DNA from: Clostridiales bacterium | Lineage (GTDB): Bacteria > Bacillota > Clostridia > Saccharofermentanales > Saccharofermentanaceae | Length of the DNA: 64,000 nt | Direction of reading: 5' to 3' | NCBI GenBank assembly: GCA_017428545.1 | Contig: JAFRQR010000009.1 | Span: forward strand, 1 to 64,000 | In this document: piece after piece, positions 7,872 to 17,436 of the stretch | Layout: the number at the start of each line of letters is the position of its first letter | Numbering within the stretch: the first letter of the stretch is position 1 | The notes under the pieces: generated by a model | Seen by the model: only the letters and a program-made list of their open reading frames with translations | What the model was told of the DNA's origin: nothing | The model's database searches: none | Made by a program: the position numbers and the translations under genes

Positions 7872-10142
7872 TCACACTTTCGCGGGTTTTTCCTTTTTTC
7901 TCGTAAGAAAGAAGATGACAAAAGCACAAACGATCACGATCGTCACGCAAAGTCCGCCCTCCGGTCCGAAGGAGCCGCCGCTCATAAGATCGTTACTCAT
8001 TTTGGTATAGCCCGAAGCAAAGATCGATGCCGATTGCGGATTTCCGCTGACCTCAAGTCCGAAAAGGTTGCCCTGGCAGAAATTCCAGAGCGTGTGCATC
8101 GCGCAGACACGGTAGATATGCCCGTCACGCAGAGCGATCAGCGCGAAAAGCGCCGCGATCAGGACAAGGTTGATCATCGCAACGACCGAGAATCCGGCAT
8201 TTCCGGCATGCATGACGGAAAAGCACAGTGAGGAGAAAAATACTGCAAAAGGAACACCCAATCTTCCCGCGATACGAGGCATCATGTAGCCTCTCATCAT
8301 GATCTCTTCCGTCGCACCCTGCGGGATCCACATCAGGATATATAAGACGAAAAGGCCGGCGTTATCGGAAGATAAGGCAAATCCTTTAAAGGAGACCTGA
8401 CCGGTAACAAACAGTGCGGCATACACGCAGGAGATCAACAGAAAACCGATGACCATGCCCTTCAGATACATCTTGAAAGGGGCTGTCTTTCCTTGCGCGG
8501 CAAGTGCTTTTCCCGAAGAAAAGCCCATCGTCGAGAGCTTGTTTTTCTCGATGAATCTTACGAGAAGCATGTAAATGCCGATGATGCACCAGTAGCCGAT
8601 GCCCATGAACAGGATAAAGTAGTTGTTCGACATGAATTCCGAGAACAGTGCCGCGGACTCGCCCATGACATCGCGGATCTTACCGAGCCCCGAGATATCG
8701 CGGAACATGTTGAGGAACCTGACGGATTCCGATGTTTTCATGTAGGAGATGATCGCCGGGATCATCGCAAGCAGCTGGAAGACGGAAAGAAGTGCGAGCG
8801 GAAGCATCGCGTGACCAAACAGGAAACGCACCAGCGGTTTTCTCTTATAAGGATGGTAACCAAAGACATTCGCTCTTGCGCGGGAAACATAATCGTCCGC
8901 CTCTTTCTTCGCGCGGGCGGCCGCTTTCCGGAGCTCCTTATCCGACTTGGACTCTACAGCGACCGTGAACATCTCCGTCTGAAGAAGACGGCGGGACACA
9001 AGCAGCGCGATTGCGGCAAGCAATACAGACGTCAGGCAGCACACGGCGATCGGGAGGATTTTCATCGTTCCCATCAGGCAGTCGCCGATGCCGTAGAAAT
9101 GTCCGTAGATCGGCAGATAGTAGTTGATCACGTTCGGAGATATCGTGTTCATACAGGTCACACAGGCGACAAGAACGATCAGGAAGATCGGCAGGAATGC
9201 CGTCTGCGCGGACACGATCGAGTTACTCATGCAGGAGATAAGGATCGTGATCGCGGAGATCATGACCGCAAGTGATAAAGCCAAAAAGAGCATGCCGAGA
9301 ATACCGGAAGGCGTCGTTGCGAAAATGGTCAGAAGTATGATGATACCGCACGGGATAAGCGCGTGCAGAAGCACTCCCAGGAAGTTGCCGAGTACGATCG
9401 TTCCCCTCGTCATCGGAGTCATCAGAAGCGAAGCAAATGTACCTCTTTCTTTCTCACCCGCAATAGCATTCATGCCGATCAGCATAGATACGTACATGAT
9501 AAAGATAAAGAACAGCAGCGGCACGACAAGACGGGCCATCCTGTCTTTGAACATATTGCCGTATGTACCGGTTTTCAGCGACTCTGTCGTGATCCACGGA
9601 GTGTCAAATTCCGGGAGGACGACACCCAGTTTATCAGAAAGATAACGATAGTATCCTTCGGAGAAAACTTTGTCCATGAAGTCGTCCCGCATGCTTGCAT
9701 ACTCAAGATGGTCCGTAGATATAAACGTCAGGATCTCCGGCTTTTCGGGAACGTATTTTTCCAGCGCTTTATCATCGAAATCTTCTTCGAAAACAATGGT
9801 CATATACGCATCATATTCATCCATCCATTTAGAGAACGTGAATACATCGTAGTAAGCATCTGTTTTCTTGTATTTGATCCCGTAGCGGAAATTCAGGTCT
9901 TTCTTCTTCGCGTATTCTTTCCAGGAATCCGGCGCGTTGACCATGACGACATGTGAGTCATAGTCACTGCCCGTTCCTCCCCTGGAACGCTGGTACCACA
10001 TCTGCATGATGCTGGAAAAATAAAGGAGCACTACAATGACAAATCCGAGGCATGCCACAAGTGTGATCACAGAAGCCTGTGACCGCATCGAATGGTTTTT
10101 GCCGAATGTTTTCCGGATCAATGCCCGTAGTGAGCGATTCAT
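7872..10142 (-). CDS. ABC-2 permease fused to a CPBP intramembrane protease domain (NatB-like)
   Basis: 756 residues from the ATG at 10142, chosen because GGGAGGG lies 6 bases upstream; a TTG two codons earlier is the alternative. Residues 1 to about 400 are a NatB/ABC-2 permease: a membrane anchor at about 25-45, an extracytoplasmic domain, then five to six membrane segments with GEKERGTFASLLMTPMTRGTI. A charged linker (about 400-430) leads to a second membrane bundle with CPBP (Abi) protease motifs: EEIMMR (EExxxR, about 612-617), a conserved His in CFSVMHAGN and HTLWN (HxxxN). All three motifs look intact, so proteolytic activity is plausible. Partners are the ATPase directly upstream and a second permease. 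Confidence 0.85.
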   Translation of the reverse strand: MNRSLRALIRKTFGKNHSMRSQASVITLVACLGFVIVVLLYFSSIMQMWYQRSRGGTGSDYDSHVVMVNAPDSWKEYAKKKDLNFRYGIKYKKTDAYYDVFTFSKWMDEYDAYMTIVFEEDFDDKALEKYVPEKPEILTFISTDHLEYASMRDDFMDKVFSEGYYRYLSDKLGVVLPEFDTPWITTESLKTGTYGNMFKDRMARLVVPLLFFIFIMYVSMLIGMNAIAGEKERGTFASLLMTPMTRGTIVLGNFLGVLLHALIPCGIIILLTIFATTPSGILGMLFLALSLAVMISAITILISCMSNSIVSAQTAFLPIFLIVLVACVTCMNTISPNVINYYLPIYGHFYGIGDCLMGTMKILPIAVCCLTSVLLAAIALLVSRRLLQTEMFTVAVESKSDKELRKAAARAKKEADDYVSRARANVFGYHPYKRKPLVRFLFGHAMLPLALLSVFQLLAMIPAIISYMKTSESVRFLNMFRDISGLGKIRDVMGESAALFSEFMSNNYFILFMGIGYWCIIGIYMLLVRFIEKNKLSTMGFSSGKALAAQGKTAPFKMYLKGMVIGFLLISCVYAALFVTGQVSFKGFALSSDNAGLFVLYILMWIPQGATEEIMMRGYMMPRIAGRLGVPFAVFFSSLCFSVMHAGNAGFSVVAMINLVLIAALFALIALRDGHIYRVCAMHTLWNFCQGNLFGLEVSGNPQSASIFASGYTKMSNDLMSGGSFGPEGGLCVTIVIVCAFVIFFLTRKKEKPAKV

Positions 10143-10144
10143 TC

Positions 10145-10879
10145 TCAACCCTCCCTGTGGTATTCGGAATACAGTTTGAAGAATGCCTCTTCAAAGTTTT
10201 TGCTGTTTGTCTTTTCCGTAAGTGCCAGAGCCGACCCCTGGTCGACGATACGTCCGTCCACCAGGATCGCTATCTCATCGCAGAGCTGCTCCGCGACCGA
10301 GAAAATATGTGTGGAAAGAAGCACGCAGCAATTTTCTTGCTTCAGTTCCAGAAGATAATCCATGACCTGTCTTGACGTCAGGATATCAAGTCCGTTCGTC
10401 GGCTCATCGAAAATGATCACCTCCGGCTTGTGGATCAGAGAGATCACGATGGAGATCTTCTGCTTCATGCCGGTGGAAAGTTCGGCGATCTTTTTGTCCG
10501 CGAAGGGAGTGATGCCGAATCTTGTGAAACTCTCTTGTTTTCTTGCCTCGATCTCCTCTTTCGGGATGTCGTAAAGCTCGCTGAAAAAGAGGAAGAGCTG
10601 GTTCGGTGTCGAAAGCGGATCCAGCTTTATCTCTGTTGTGAGAAAACCGATCCTCTTTCTTACTTCCTGCGCGGAGGATGTCGTGTCCATCCCGCAGATC
10701 GAGACCAGTCCGGATGTCGGCATCAGAAGGGTCGCGATCATCTGCATGAGTGTGGTCTTTCCGGCTCCGTTCGGGCCTAAAAGACCGAATATCTGCCCTT
10801 TTTCCACCTTGAAGCTGACATCGTTCACGACCATGTCGCTCTTGTTATATCTTTTACTTACGTGATTTACCGAAATCAT
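10145..10879 (-). CDS. ABC transporter ATP-binding protein, NatA-like
   Basis: 244 residues with Walker A GPNGAGKTT (35-43), signature LSTGMKQK and Walker B VIIFDEPTNGLD, then a degenerate H-loop region (LLSTHIF). The TNGLD ending and STGMKQK are typical of ATPases serving ABC-2 exporters such as NatAB. It overlaps the upstream permease by 26 bases and ends 2 bases before the fused permease, so the three form one complex. Substrate is unknown; sodium export by homology to NatAB is only one option. Confidence 0.92.
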   Translation of the reverse strand: MISVNHVSKRYNKSDMVVNDVSFKVEKGQIFGLLGPNGAGKTTLMQMIATLLMPTSGLVSICGMDTTSSAQEVRKRIGFLTTEIKLDPLSTPNQLFLFFSELYDIPKEEIEARKQESFTRFGITPFADKKIAELSTGMKQKISIVISLIHKPEVIIFDEPTNGLDILTSRQVMDYLLELKQENCCVLLSTHIFSVAEQLCDEIAILVDGRIVDQGSALALTEKTNSKNFEEAFFKLYSEYHREG

Positions 10880-12161
10880 CTTGACCTCCTTCTGAGATAT
10901 GGATCATGCCGTCCTGGCTTCTGATGCATGCCGCAAAAAGCAATGCCGAAACGAGCAGATTGATCGAACTTACTATGATGAAGTTGCCGGCCGTTTCTTT
11001 TCCGAGAAATATATCCCGGATCAGCATGGTCGAGTTATGGATCGGGATCAGATATTCCGCCAGCAGCGCGTCAGACGGACGGAACATATTGCCGAAGAAT
11101 GCGAAGATAAGAAGGACCAGCGGAACCTGAAGATTCATGATCACATCCTGCATTCTCCGTATCTTAAACGTAATACCGAAGCAGACCATGGCTATGATGA
11201 CCGCCACGAACAAAAGCGCGATCATGAACATCAAAAACTGCGGCAGAGTTAAGAAAAGACCGAACGGCAGAAGAGAATACGCACTGTTACTTCTGTTCAG
11301 CCACGAGGAGAAAAACATAAGAAGATAGGTCACAACGGCGCCCACCATTCCGACAAAAATGACCATGAGTGCTTTTCCCGTAATGATCGCCTGCTTGGAA
11401 ATAGGTGTCAGATAGACCTTCGTAAGGAATCCGTTCTGTCGCTGGGAGGCAAGAGTCTCCGCAGTCAGCGAATAGATGCAGTAATACATCAGAAGGATCA
11501 TCATGCTCGGGATCGTCCTCGCGGCGCCGGTATTTGCCGTTGCGCGGTTTTTCGTGACAAAAGTAAACGGGTTAAAATCGTCCGTCGACCATCGGTCTCC
11601 TCCTCCCGCTTCCACATAGGACTTTCCGAGATTGTTCAGAAGGTAGTCGGAATAGGCATCTCCCATATCCAGCCGGAACTGTTCCGCCTGAAGGTAGTTG
11701 GCGTAGTTTCCGTCGTGAAAGATCTCCACACGTGAAAAAAGCGTCCTTGTACTCTGCCCGAGTGCAAGACGTTCATAGTATTCTTCGATCACATCATCGA
11801 AATCAGTTCTTTCATTGTTCTCGGAAGCGCCGAAACAAACAACGATACGGCCTTTTGCCATCAGATCGGAGAAGTACTTCGGACCGATCTCGACTGCTTC
11901 TTCTTCGTCGTACCAGGTAAAAGAATAAAAGGATGCTTTCTTATACGAATCCGTAAATTCCACAAAGGAATCCGGAGCACCGATTACGGTAACGGGGCGG
12001 CTCTGAAGGCTGCCGGTCGTAAGGTAATTCATCAGAAGCGGGAATACGTTGATCGCGGCCAGAAGAATCAGTGCAGGCAGAAGAAATACCGTCAAGGTCT
12101 TCCTCCAATTCCCGATGATCTTACTCATCTCCCATTTAAAGATCGTAGATGTGTGCCGCAT
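10854..12161 (-). CDS. ABC-2 type permease, NatB-like
   Basis: 435 residues. N-terminal membrane anchor (about 20-50), a 170-residue extracytoplasmic domain, then six membrane segments with the ABC-2 stretch ETLASQRQNGFLTKVYLTPISKQAIITGKAL. It is the first gene of the operon, with AGGT 5 bases before the ATG. It probably forms a heterodimer with the permease-protease fusion encoded two genes downstream. Confidence 0.82.
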   Translation of the reverse strand: MRHTSTIFKWEMSKIIGNWRKTLTVFLLPALILLAAINVFPLLMNYLTTGSLQSRPVTVIGAPDSFVEFTDSYKKASFYSFTWYDEEEAVEIGPKYFSDLMAKGRIVVCFGASENNERTDFDDVIEEYYERLALGQSTRTLFSRVEIFHDGNYANYLQAEQFRLDMGDAYSDYLLNNLGKSYVEAGGGDRWSTDDFNPFTFVTKNRATANTGAARTIPSMMILLMYYCIYSLTAETLASQRQNGFLTKVYLTPISKQAIITGKALMVIFVGMVGAVVTYLLMFFSSWLNRSNSAYSLLPFGLFLTLPQFLMFMIALLFVAVIIAMVCFGITFKIRRMQDVIMNLQVPLVLLIFAFFGNMFRPSDALLAEYLIPIHNSTMLIRDIFLGKETAGNFIIVSSINLLVSALLFAACIRSQDGMIHISEGGQDDFGKSRK

Positions 12162-12241
12162 GTTTACCTCAATAAAAAACCATTTACCATTCTGCCTCAG
12201 CGGAAGAAAATCCGCAACTGAATAACCCGATCTACATTTTT

Positions 12242-12276
12242 ATTATATCGGTGACCCCTCGGGGAAAGTTAAAGCA
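12242..12276 (-). promoter_or_regulatory. Candidate promoter of the NatAB-like operon with a spacer palindrome
   Basis: Minus strand TATAAT (12242-12247) is preceded by a poor -35. Between them lies the palindrome CCCCTCGGGG (12255-12264). Only with a 19-base spacer does a TTAACT hexamer fit as -35. A long spacer carrying a dyad is the arrangement that MerR-type activators use, but no such regulator is encoded nearby. Confidence 0.35.
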
Positions 12277-12314
12277 AACCTTCAGTTTTTATGAACATTC
12301 TGCAAACGAAAATA

Positions 12315-12392
12315 GGACAAATAAAGATCTCCCAGGTGGCGAGTTTTGCTTTAGCAAACTGTTTGAGCCACAAGGGAGATGCTTTTTTGTCC
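12315..12392 (-). terminator. Long inverted repeat, terminator of pta-ackA
   Basis: GGACAAA near 12315 pairs with TTTGTCC ending at 12392, and ATCTCCC (12327-12333) with GGGAGAT (12374-12380). Inner stems GGTGGC with GCCAC and TTTTGCT with AGCAAAC extend it. It follows the ackA stop by about 30 bases. The T-run is clearer on the plus strand, so it may stop transcription both ways. Confidence 0.6.
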
Positions 12393-12419
12393 CGGGTTTT
12401 CGTTTTCGGAAATCAGAAA

Positions 12420-13613
12420 TTACTTAACCAGTTCTTCTGTTTCCTGAGCGATTGCGAGCTCCTCGTTTGTCGGAATGATCGCAACGGTTACCTTGGAATC
12501 GTCAGCAGAGATAACTGCTTCGGAACGAAGTCCGTCGTTCTTCTTCGGATCGATCTTAACGCCCATGAACTCCAGGCCTTCACATGCAGCAGCACGGATG
12601 TAGTCTGTGTTCTCACCGATACCTGCGGTGAAAGCGATGACGTCTACACCGCCCATAGCAGCAGCGTAAGAACCGATGATCTTTCTTGCCTGATACTCGA
12701 ACATCTCAAGTGCCAGTGTCGCACGCTCGTTGCCTGCGAGGGAAGCCTTCTCGAGATCTCTGAAGTCAGAGGATACGCCGGACAGGCCTTCAACACCGGA
12801 CTTCTTGTTCATGAGGACATCGATATCGTCCGGGCTCAAGTTCTCATTTGTCATAAGGAACGGAACGATCGCCGGGTCGATGTCACCGCAGCGGGTACCC
12901 ATGCAGATACCTGCAAGAGGAGTAAGACCCATGGATGTATCTACGCACTTACCGTGGTCAACAGCTGCGAAAGAAGAACCGTTACCGAGGTGGCAGGTGA
13001 TGATCTTGATATTGTTGTAATCCATACCGAGGAACTCAGCCGCACGGCGGGAAACATAACGGTGGGAAGTACCATGGAAACCATAACGGCGGATGGAATA
13101 CTTCTCTGTCAGTTCATAAGGAAGTGCATATGTGTAAGCCTTCGGCGGCATGGTCATATGGAAAGCGGTATCAAATACTGCAACTTGCGGTGTGCCCTGC
13201 GGAAGTACGGATTCGCATGCCTCGATACCTGTGAGGTTTGCCGGGTTATGAAGAGGTCCCAGAGGGAAGCACTCACGGATAACACGCTTTACGTCATCGT
13301 TTACGATAACGGACTTGCTGTAATACTTACCGCCGTGGAGTACGCGGTGACCGACTGCCTTGATCTCGGAAATATCGGCCAGAACACCGTGATCCTTGTC
13401 TACGAGAGCGTTGAGGATCATCTTAACGGCAACCTTATGATCCGGCATCGGATCTGTGCAGATGAAATCTTCCTTGCCCGGAGCCTTGTATGTGAGCTTG
13501 CCGTCGATACCGATACGCTCGGCATTACCCTTGGCAAGAACGTCGCCGGTGGATGTTTCAAAGAGCTGGAACTTGCAGGAAGAACTTCCGCAGTTGATAA
13601 CTAAAATCTTCAT
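12420..13613 (-). CDS. ackA: Acetate kinase
   Basis: 397 residues, the usual length. It starts [18 protein letters not shown], with signature NPANLTGI and the nucleotide-binding blocks [17 protein letters not shown] and [13 protein letters not shown]. It converts acetyl phosphate and ADP to acetate and ATP, the energy-conserving step of acetate fermentation. It lies 73 bases after pta on the same strand, with GGAG before the ATG. Codon use is strongly biased, as expected for a highly expressed gene, which also explains the long open frames on the opposite strand. Confidence 0.97.
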   Translation of the reverse strand: MKILVINCGSSSCKFQLFETSTGDVLAKGNAERIGIDGKLTYKAPGKEDFICTDPMPDHKVAVKMILNALVDKDHGVLADISEIKAVGHRVLHGGKYYSKSVIVNDDVKRVIRECFPLGPLHNPANLTGIEACESVLPQGTPQVAVFDTAFHMTMPPKAYTYALPYELTEKYSIRRYGFHGTSHRYVSRRAAEFLGMDYNNIKIITCHLGNGSSFAAVDHGKCVDTSMGLTPLAGICMGTRCGDIDPAIVPFLMTNENLSPDDIDVLMNKKSGVEGLSGVSSDFRDLEKASLAGNERATLALEMFEYQARKIIGSYAAAMGGVDVIAFTAGIGENTDYIRAAACEGLEFMGVKIDPKKNDGLRSEAVISADDSKVTVAIIPTNEELAIAQETEELVK

Positions 13614-13686
13614 TCATTTTCTCCTTCGATATTGTTATTTCAAAAGTAAAGCGGGGCATTTTAGTGTCCCGCTTTCTGATTTTGAC

Positions 13687-14682
13687 TTAGGAATTCTGAG
13701 CCTGTACAGCCGTGATAGCGATTACGCCAACGATATCCTTTGCGGAGCATCCGCGGGACAGATCGTTGACCGGCTTTGCGATACCCTGGCACATCGGACC
13801 GTAAGCTTCTGCCTTGCCCAGTCTCTGAACGAGCTTGTAACCGATGTTACCTGCGTCGAGGTCAGGGAAGATAAGAACGTTAGCCTTACCTGCTACGTTG
13901 CTGTTCGGAGCCTTGCTTGCGCCGATGGACGGAACCATCGCAGCGTCAGCCTGGAGCTCACCGTCGATAGCGAACTGCGGATATTCTTCTTTAGCGATCT
14001 TTGTTGCTTCAACGACCTTAGTAACGTCATCGTGCTTTGCGGAACCCATGGAAGAGTGGGAAAGAAGAGCAACTACCGGCTCTTTTCCGACGAGCTGCTT
14101 AAAGGATGCTGCAGAAGAACCTGCGATTGCAGCGAGTTCTTCCGGATTCGGGTTCTGAACGAGACCGCAGTCACCGAATACGAATACGCCGTCTTCACCA
14201 TACTCACAGTCCGGAACGACCATTACGAAGAAAGCGGAAACGAGCTTGGTGCCCGGAGCTGTCTTGATGATCTGAAGGGACGGACGGAGTGTGTTCGCCG
14301 TGGAGTGGCAGGCACCGGAAACGATACCGTCACCGTCGCCCATCTTTACCATCATGCAGGCATAGTACATATAATCACCGAGGAGAGTCTTCTCAGCTTC
14401 TTCCGGTGTCATACCCTTAGCCTTACGGAGCTCATAGAAGCCGTTGATGTACTCCTTTGTCTTTTCGTAAGTATGCGGGTTGATAATTGTTGCCTTGGAA
14501 ATATCAAGTCCTTCGCTGTTTGCCTTGACCTCTTCATCTGTACCGATGATGATCAGGTCCGCGATGTCCTCTGCGAGGATCTCTGCTGCCGCCTCAAATG
14601 TTCTTCTGTCCATGGACTCAGGAAGAATGACGGTCTTCTTGTTGCTCTTTGCTTTTGCTTTAATCTCGTCGATAAATGCCAT
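13687..14682 (-). CDS. pta: Phosphate acetyltransferase
   Basis: 331 residues, the single-domain form typical of Firmicutes. Recognised from VILPESMDRRTFEAA at the start, SGACHSTANTLRPSLQIIKT, the FGDCGLVQNPNPEELAAIA block and VFPDLDAGNIGYKLVQRL near the end. It transfers acetyl from acetyl-CoA to phosphate and supplies AckA. First gene of the pta-ackA operon; its promoter lies at 14774-14802. The Shine-Dalgarno before the ATG is weak (AGGCAGG at a long distance). Confidence 0.96.
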   Translation of the reverse strand: MAFIDEIKAKAKSNKKTVILPESMDRRTFEAAAEILAEDIADLIIIGTDEEVKANSEGLDISKATIINPHTYEKTKEYINGFYELRKAKGMTPEEAEKTLLGDYMYYACMMVKMGDGDGIVSGACHSTANTLRPSLQIIKTAPGTKLVSAFFVMVVPDCEYGEDGVFVFGDCGLVQNPNPEELAAIAGSSAASFKQLVGKEPVVALLSHSSMGSAKHDDVTKVVEATKIAKEEYPQFAIDGELQADAAMVPSIGASKAPNSNVAGKANVLIFPDLDAGNIGYKLVQRLGKAEAYGPMCQGIAKPVNDLSRGCSAKDIVGVIAITAVQAQNS

Positions 14683-14773
14683 AAATCAATCGCCTGCCTT
14701 AGTAAATATTTTTCATCCGCATGTTCTCCTTCCCATACGAGAAGGTCGTGCGGCATTGAAATCACGTCTAAAT

Positions 14774-14802
14774 ATTATACTCTTATAGGGGGTGCTTTTC
14801 AA
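14774..14802 (-). promoter_or_regulatory. Promoter of pta-ackA
   Basis: Minus strand TTGAAA (14797-14802), 17-base spacer, TATAAT (14774-14779): near consensus, fitting a strongly expressed operon. The -35 ends one base from the stop codon of the cellulase gene, and its spacer contains a copy of the dispersed AAAAGCAC motif (14792-14799). Confidence 0.8.
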
Positions 14803-17436
14803 TCAGGAAGGGAGCGCCCCGAAAAGGATCTTATCTCCGCTCAGGATAACGATCTTATCTGCCGACTGGCGGGAATAATCGTCCGACAGGTCAAAGTCGG
14901 ACCAGTCGTTGTGGTGGATCGAGAACTGTACGATGAGCTTGTCTCCGGATGAGAGTTTCCCCGATCCGAAAGATCCGATCATGCAGACCGTATCCGCTCC
15001 CGTCTTCTTGGGATCCACCTTGTCAAAAGCACCTGTGACGCCGCTGACTGCTGAATAGTTCCCGTCTTTTGCGCTTACCGCCGAATGGTAGCAGTCAAAA
15101 GCAAGTGCGCCCCCGCCCTCATTGCTGAAATAGTAAAGGATCGAAAGTGAGCCGAGATCGATCGCATCAGAACCCGTGTTCTCGATCGTCATGTTTCCTG
15201 CGACAGCGTTACCCTTGCCGCTCATATTGTAATCGATCGAGACCGACACGGTGCCGTTTCCGGAAGGCGCCGAAGGTACTGCCGGAGCGGTCGTTGCCTG
15301 CGAAGGATCCGTATCCGAAGGTGCCGGCGTCGTCACAGTGACCGCGCCCGATCCGTCCGGGACCTGTCCGTAAACGAGGACGCCGTCCTCAAACAGCGCG
15401 ACGGTTGCAGAAGATGCTACATCGGAAGGAATTCCCGTGATCCTAAACTGCACTTCTTTCTTATACTCTTCCTGACCGCCCGGATAGCACGAATACTCCG
15501 CGAAAAGCACCTGTACACAGGCAGTGTTTCCGGTTCCGCCCAGGATCGTAAGCGACGCCACATCCTGCCCGTAAGAAGAAGAGACCGAAAGACTGTCCGC
15601 GGTCTTTCCGGAAGGAAGCGGGAAGTAATAGCGCAGCTCGAGATTTTTCGGGGCTCTTGCCGGCCAGCCCGTCATGTTATAGGTAAGAGCTTTGATCTCC
15701 AAAAAGTCAGATCCGCTCGCGTTTACGGCCGCATCCACTTTATACTCTTCGCCGACTTCCTCTCCTGCACCGAATCCGGTCAGTGTCTGTCCGTGATAAC
15801 GGGTATAGAGTTTGGCCATAAGGCCCGTAAATCCGGCATTGTAGTCACATGCCACTTCGTTGGTGTTATAGTTACTGACTTCATCGGTATATCCGTCCGA
15901 AGCGTCCGGCCCGCCGACGAGAGCACCGCAGAGGACATGCCTTGAAGTCCCGGGTTCGTTCATGTTATCGCAGTAAGAACCCTGGGCCGTTCTGTGATGC
16001 GGATGCTGCGGATAGTTCTCGCCGAATCCGATCACATAGGAAAAACCGGTATCTCCGAGAGCGTAATCTGCCTGTGAAACGGAGAAGTTCCAGTATGTAT
16101 CTTTCTTGCCCGCCGGGCAAAGATCCGACTCGCTATAGACTGCCGCAACAAAAGCCGTGGTCGTCGCATATCGCAGCGAGCCCCAGCTGTCCAGCCATGC
16201 CAGGCCCTTCGGTGTATACGTGATCCGGTCACCGGAAGCAGTTCCGGTCGTCCAGAAATCAAGATGCTGCTCGATCGCCTGCGTATAGGTGCTTTCTCCG
16301 GTCTCCTCGGCAAGCAGGAGCGCTGCACCGATATGAACGTCATCCCAGCACAAAGACCAGTTATAATCCTGATTTGCCTTCGGGTAATACTCTTTAGCCT
16401 TATTCAGATAAGCACTGTCGCCGGTCGCACGATAGAGCCACACACCTGCCCAGCAGAGCTCGTCGTAGTATCCGCTCCAGGAGTTGTAAAAACCGTTCGC
16501 CGCGGTATATCCATCATCGCTTTTATACTTATCGGCAAAAGCGTAAAGGGACTTGGCATGCTCGAGGCAAGTCGAACTGAAAGAAGGATCGATCTCTTTA
16601 TAAAGGATGCTGCAGACGGCCAAAGATGCGGCCGATTCCGCGGTCACCGCAGAGCCCAGATGACTCCCGTCGACATAGTATGACGGACGGCCCATCTGGT
16701 ATTCGACACATTCGCCGCTGCCCCACCATCCGTGATCCGCGTTTCCGTCACCGACCTGGTAGTAGTAAAGCTCATCCGACGGATGGCACTTGATGAAATA
16801 TTCATTGGCCCAGCGGATATCCGCGAGCGCATATTCGAGCTGCCTGCTCTCGACATATGCATCCGGATCTTCGTATACCGACCAGCCCAGGACCGATGCC
16901 GTATAGGCCATCGGAAGATTGAATTTCACGTTATCGCCGGCATCAAACCACCCTCCGGAAAGATCGATCCCCGCGTCTGATCCATCCTTGAGGCAGGAAT
17001 CCCCGCGCCAGTTCGAACGCGTCTGCTCCGGAAGATCTCCGCTTCTTTGCAGTTCATAGAAAAGAAGCGACTTCTGAAGAGCTTCGCCGTAGTTATATTT
17101 TCCGGTGCCCGCAGTTCCTTCGTATCCGTCACCCGTGATCGTCCCGATCGGCCCGGTCGAAGAGGGATCGACGTTCGAAGGAAGTGTCGGAAGTGAAATA
17201 TCCGCCGACTCGGAAGCTTCGGTATCCGTGACCTCAGAAGAAACTTCAGCGCTTTCCGAAGATCCGTCCGAAACTTCTTCGATCGAAGTTCCTCCGGTCG
17301 TTTCTTTCGCATCGTTCTTCTTCGCAAAAGTCTTTTTCCATGCGTAAACAACGCCGCCGAGAACCAGTATCACGGCAAGAAAAATGCCGCATAACACGGC
17401 AATCTTAGTCTTCTCTTTCATCTTTTCCGACTTCAT
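14803..17436 (-). CDS. Membrane-anchored GH9 cellulase with CBM3c and CBM3 modules
   Basis: 877 residues. A single membrane segment (about 11-32) is followed by KKTFAKK and has no clear cleavage site, so the enzyme is probably cell-anchored. A Ser/Glu/Thr-rich linker (40-110) leads to a GH9 catalytic domain (about 113-555): WFDAGD (Asp165, Asp168), HPHHR (478-482) and NEVACDYNAGF (proton donor about Glu527). A CBM3c-like module (566-695), which in GH9 enzymes makes the domain processive, a Thr/Pro/Ala linker and a C-terminal CBM3 (726-877) follow. There is no dockerin or sortase motif. The start overlaps the helicase gene by 32 bases and AGGAG precedes the ATG. It should hydrolyse crystalline or amorphous cellulose at the cell surface. 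Confidence 0.92.
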   Translation of the reverse strand: MKSEKMKEKTKIAVLCGIFLAVILVLGGVVYAWKKTFAKKNDAKETTGGTSIEEVSDGSSESAEVSSEVTDTEASESADISLPTLPSNVDPSSTGPIGTITGDGYEGTAGTGKYNYGEALQKSLLFYELQRSGDLPEQTRSNWRGDSCLKDGSDAGIDLSGGWFDAGDNVKFNLPMAYTASVLGWSVYEDPDAYVESRQLEYALADIRWANEYFIKCHPSDELYYYQVGDGNADHGWWGSGECVEYQMGRPSYYVDGSHLGSAVTAESAASLAVCSILYKEIDPSFSSTCLEHAKSLYAFADKYKSDDGYTAANGFYNSWSGYYDELCWAGVWLYRATGDSAYLNKAKEYYPKANQDYNWSLCWDDVHIGAALLLAEETGESTYTQAIEQHLDFWTTGTASGDRITYTPKGLAWLDSWGSLRYATTTAFVAAVYSESDLCPAGKKDTYWNFSVSQADYALGDTGFSYVIGFGENYPQHPHHRTAQGSYCDNMNEPGTSRHVLCGALVGGPDASDGYTDEVSNYNTNEVACDYNAGFTGLMAKLYTRYHGQTLTGFGAGEEVGEEYKVDAAVNASGSDFLEIKALTYNMTGWPARAPKNLELRYYFPLPSGKTADSLSVSSSYGQDVASLTILGGTGNTACVQVLFAEYSCYPGGQEEYKKEVQFRITGIPSDVASSATVALFEDGVLVYGQVPDGSGAVTVTTPAPSDTDPSQATTAPAVPSAPSGNGTVSVSIDYNMSGKGNAVAGNMTIENTGSDAIDLGSLSILYYFSNEGGGALAFDCYHSAVSAKDGNYSAVSGVTGAFDKVDPKKTGADTVCMIGSFGSGKLSSGDKLIVQFSIHHNDWSDFDLSDDYSRQSADKIVILSGDKILFGALPS

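Noticed and set aside
12291..14952. Two long plus-strand open frames (437 and 498 residues) opposite ackA and pta
   Set aside because: They are opposite well-identified genes with strong codon bias. Avoidance of TTA, CTA and TCA codons in the sense strand removes stops from the antisense. The translations are rich in Cys, Arg and Asp and resemble no family.
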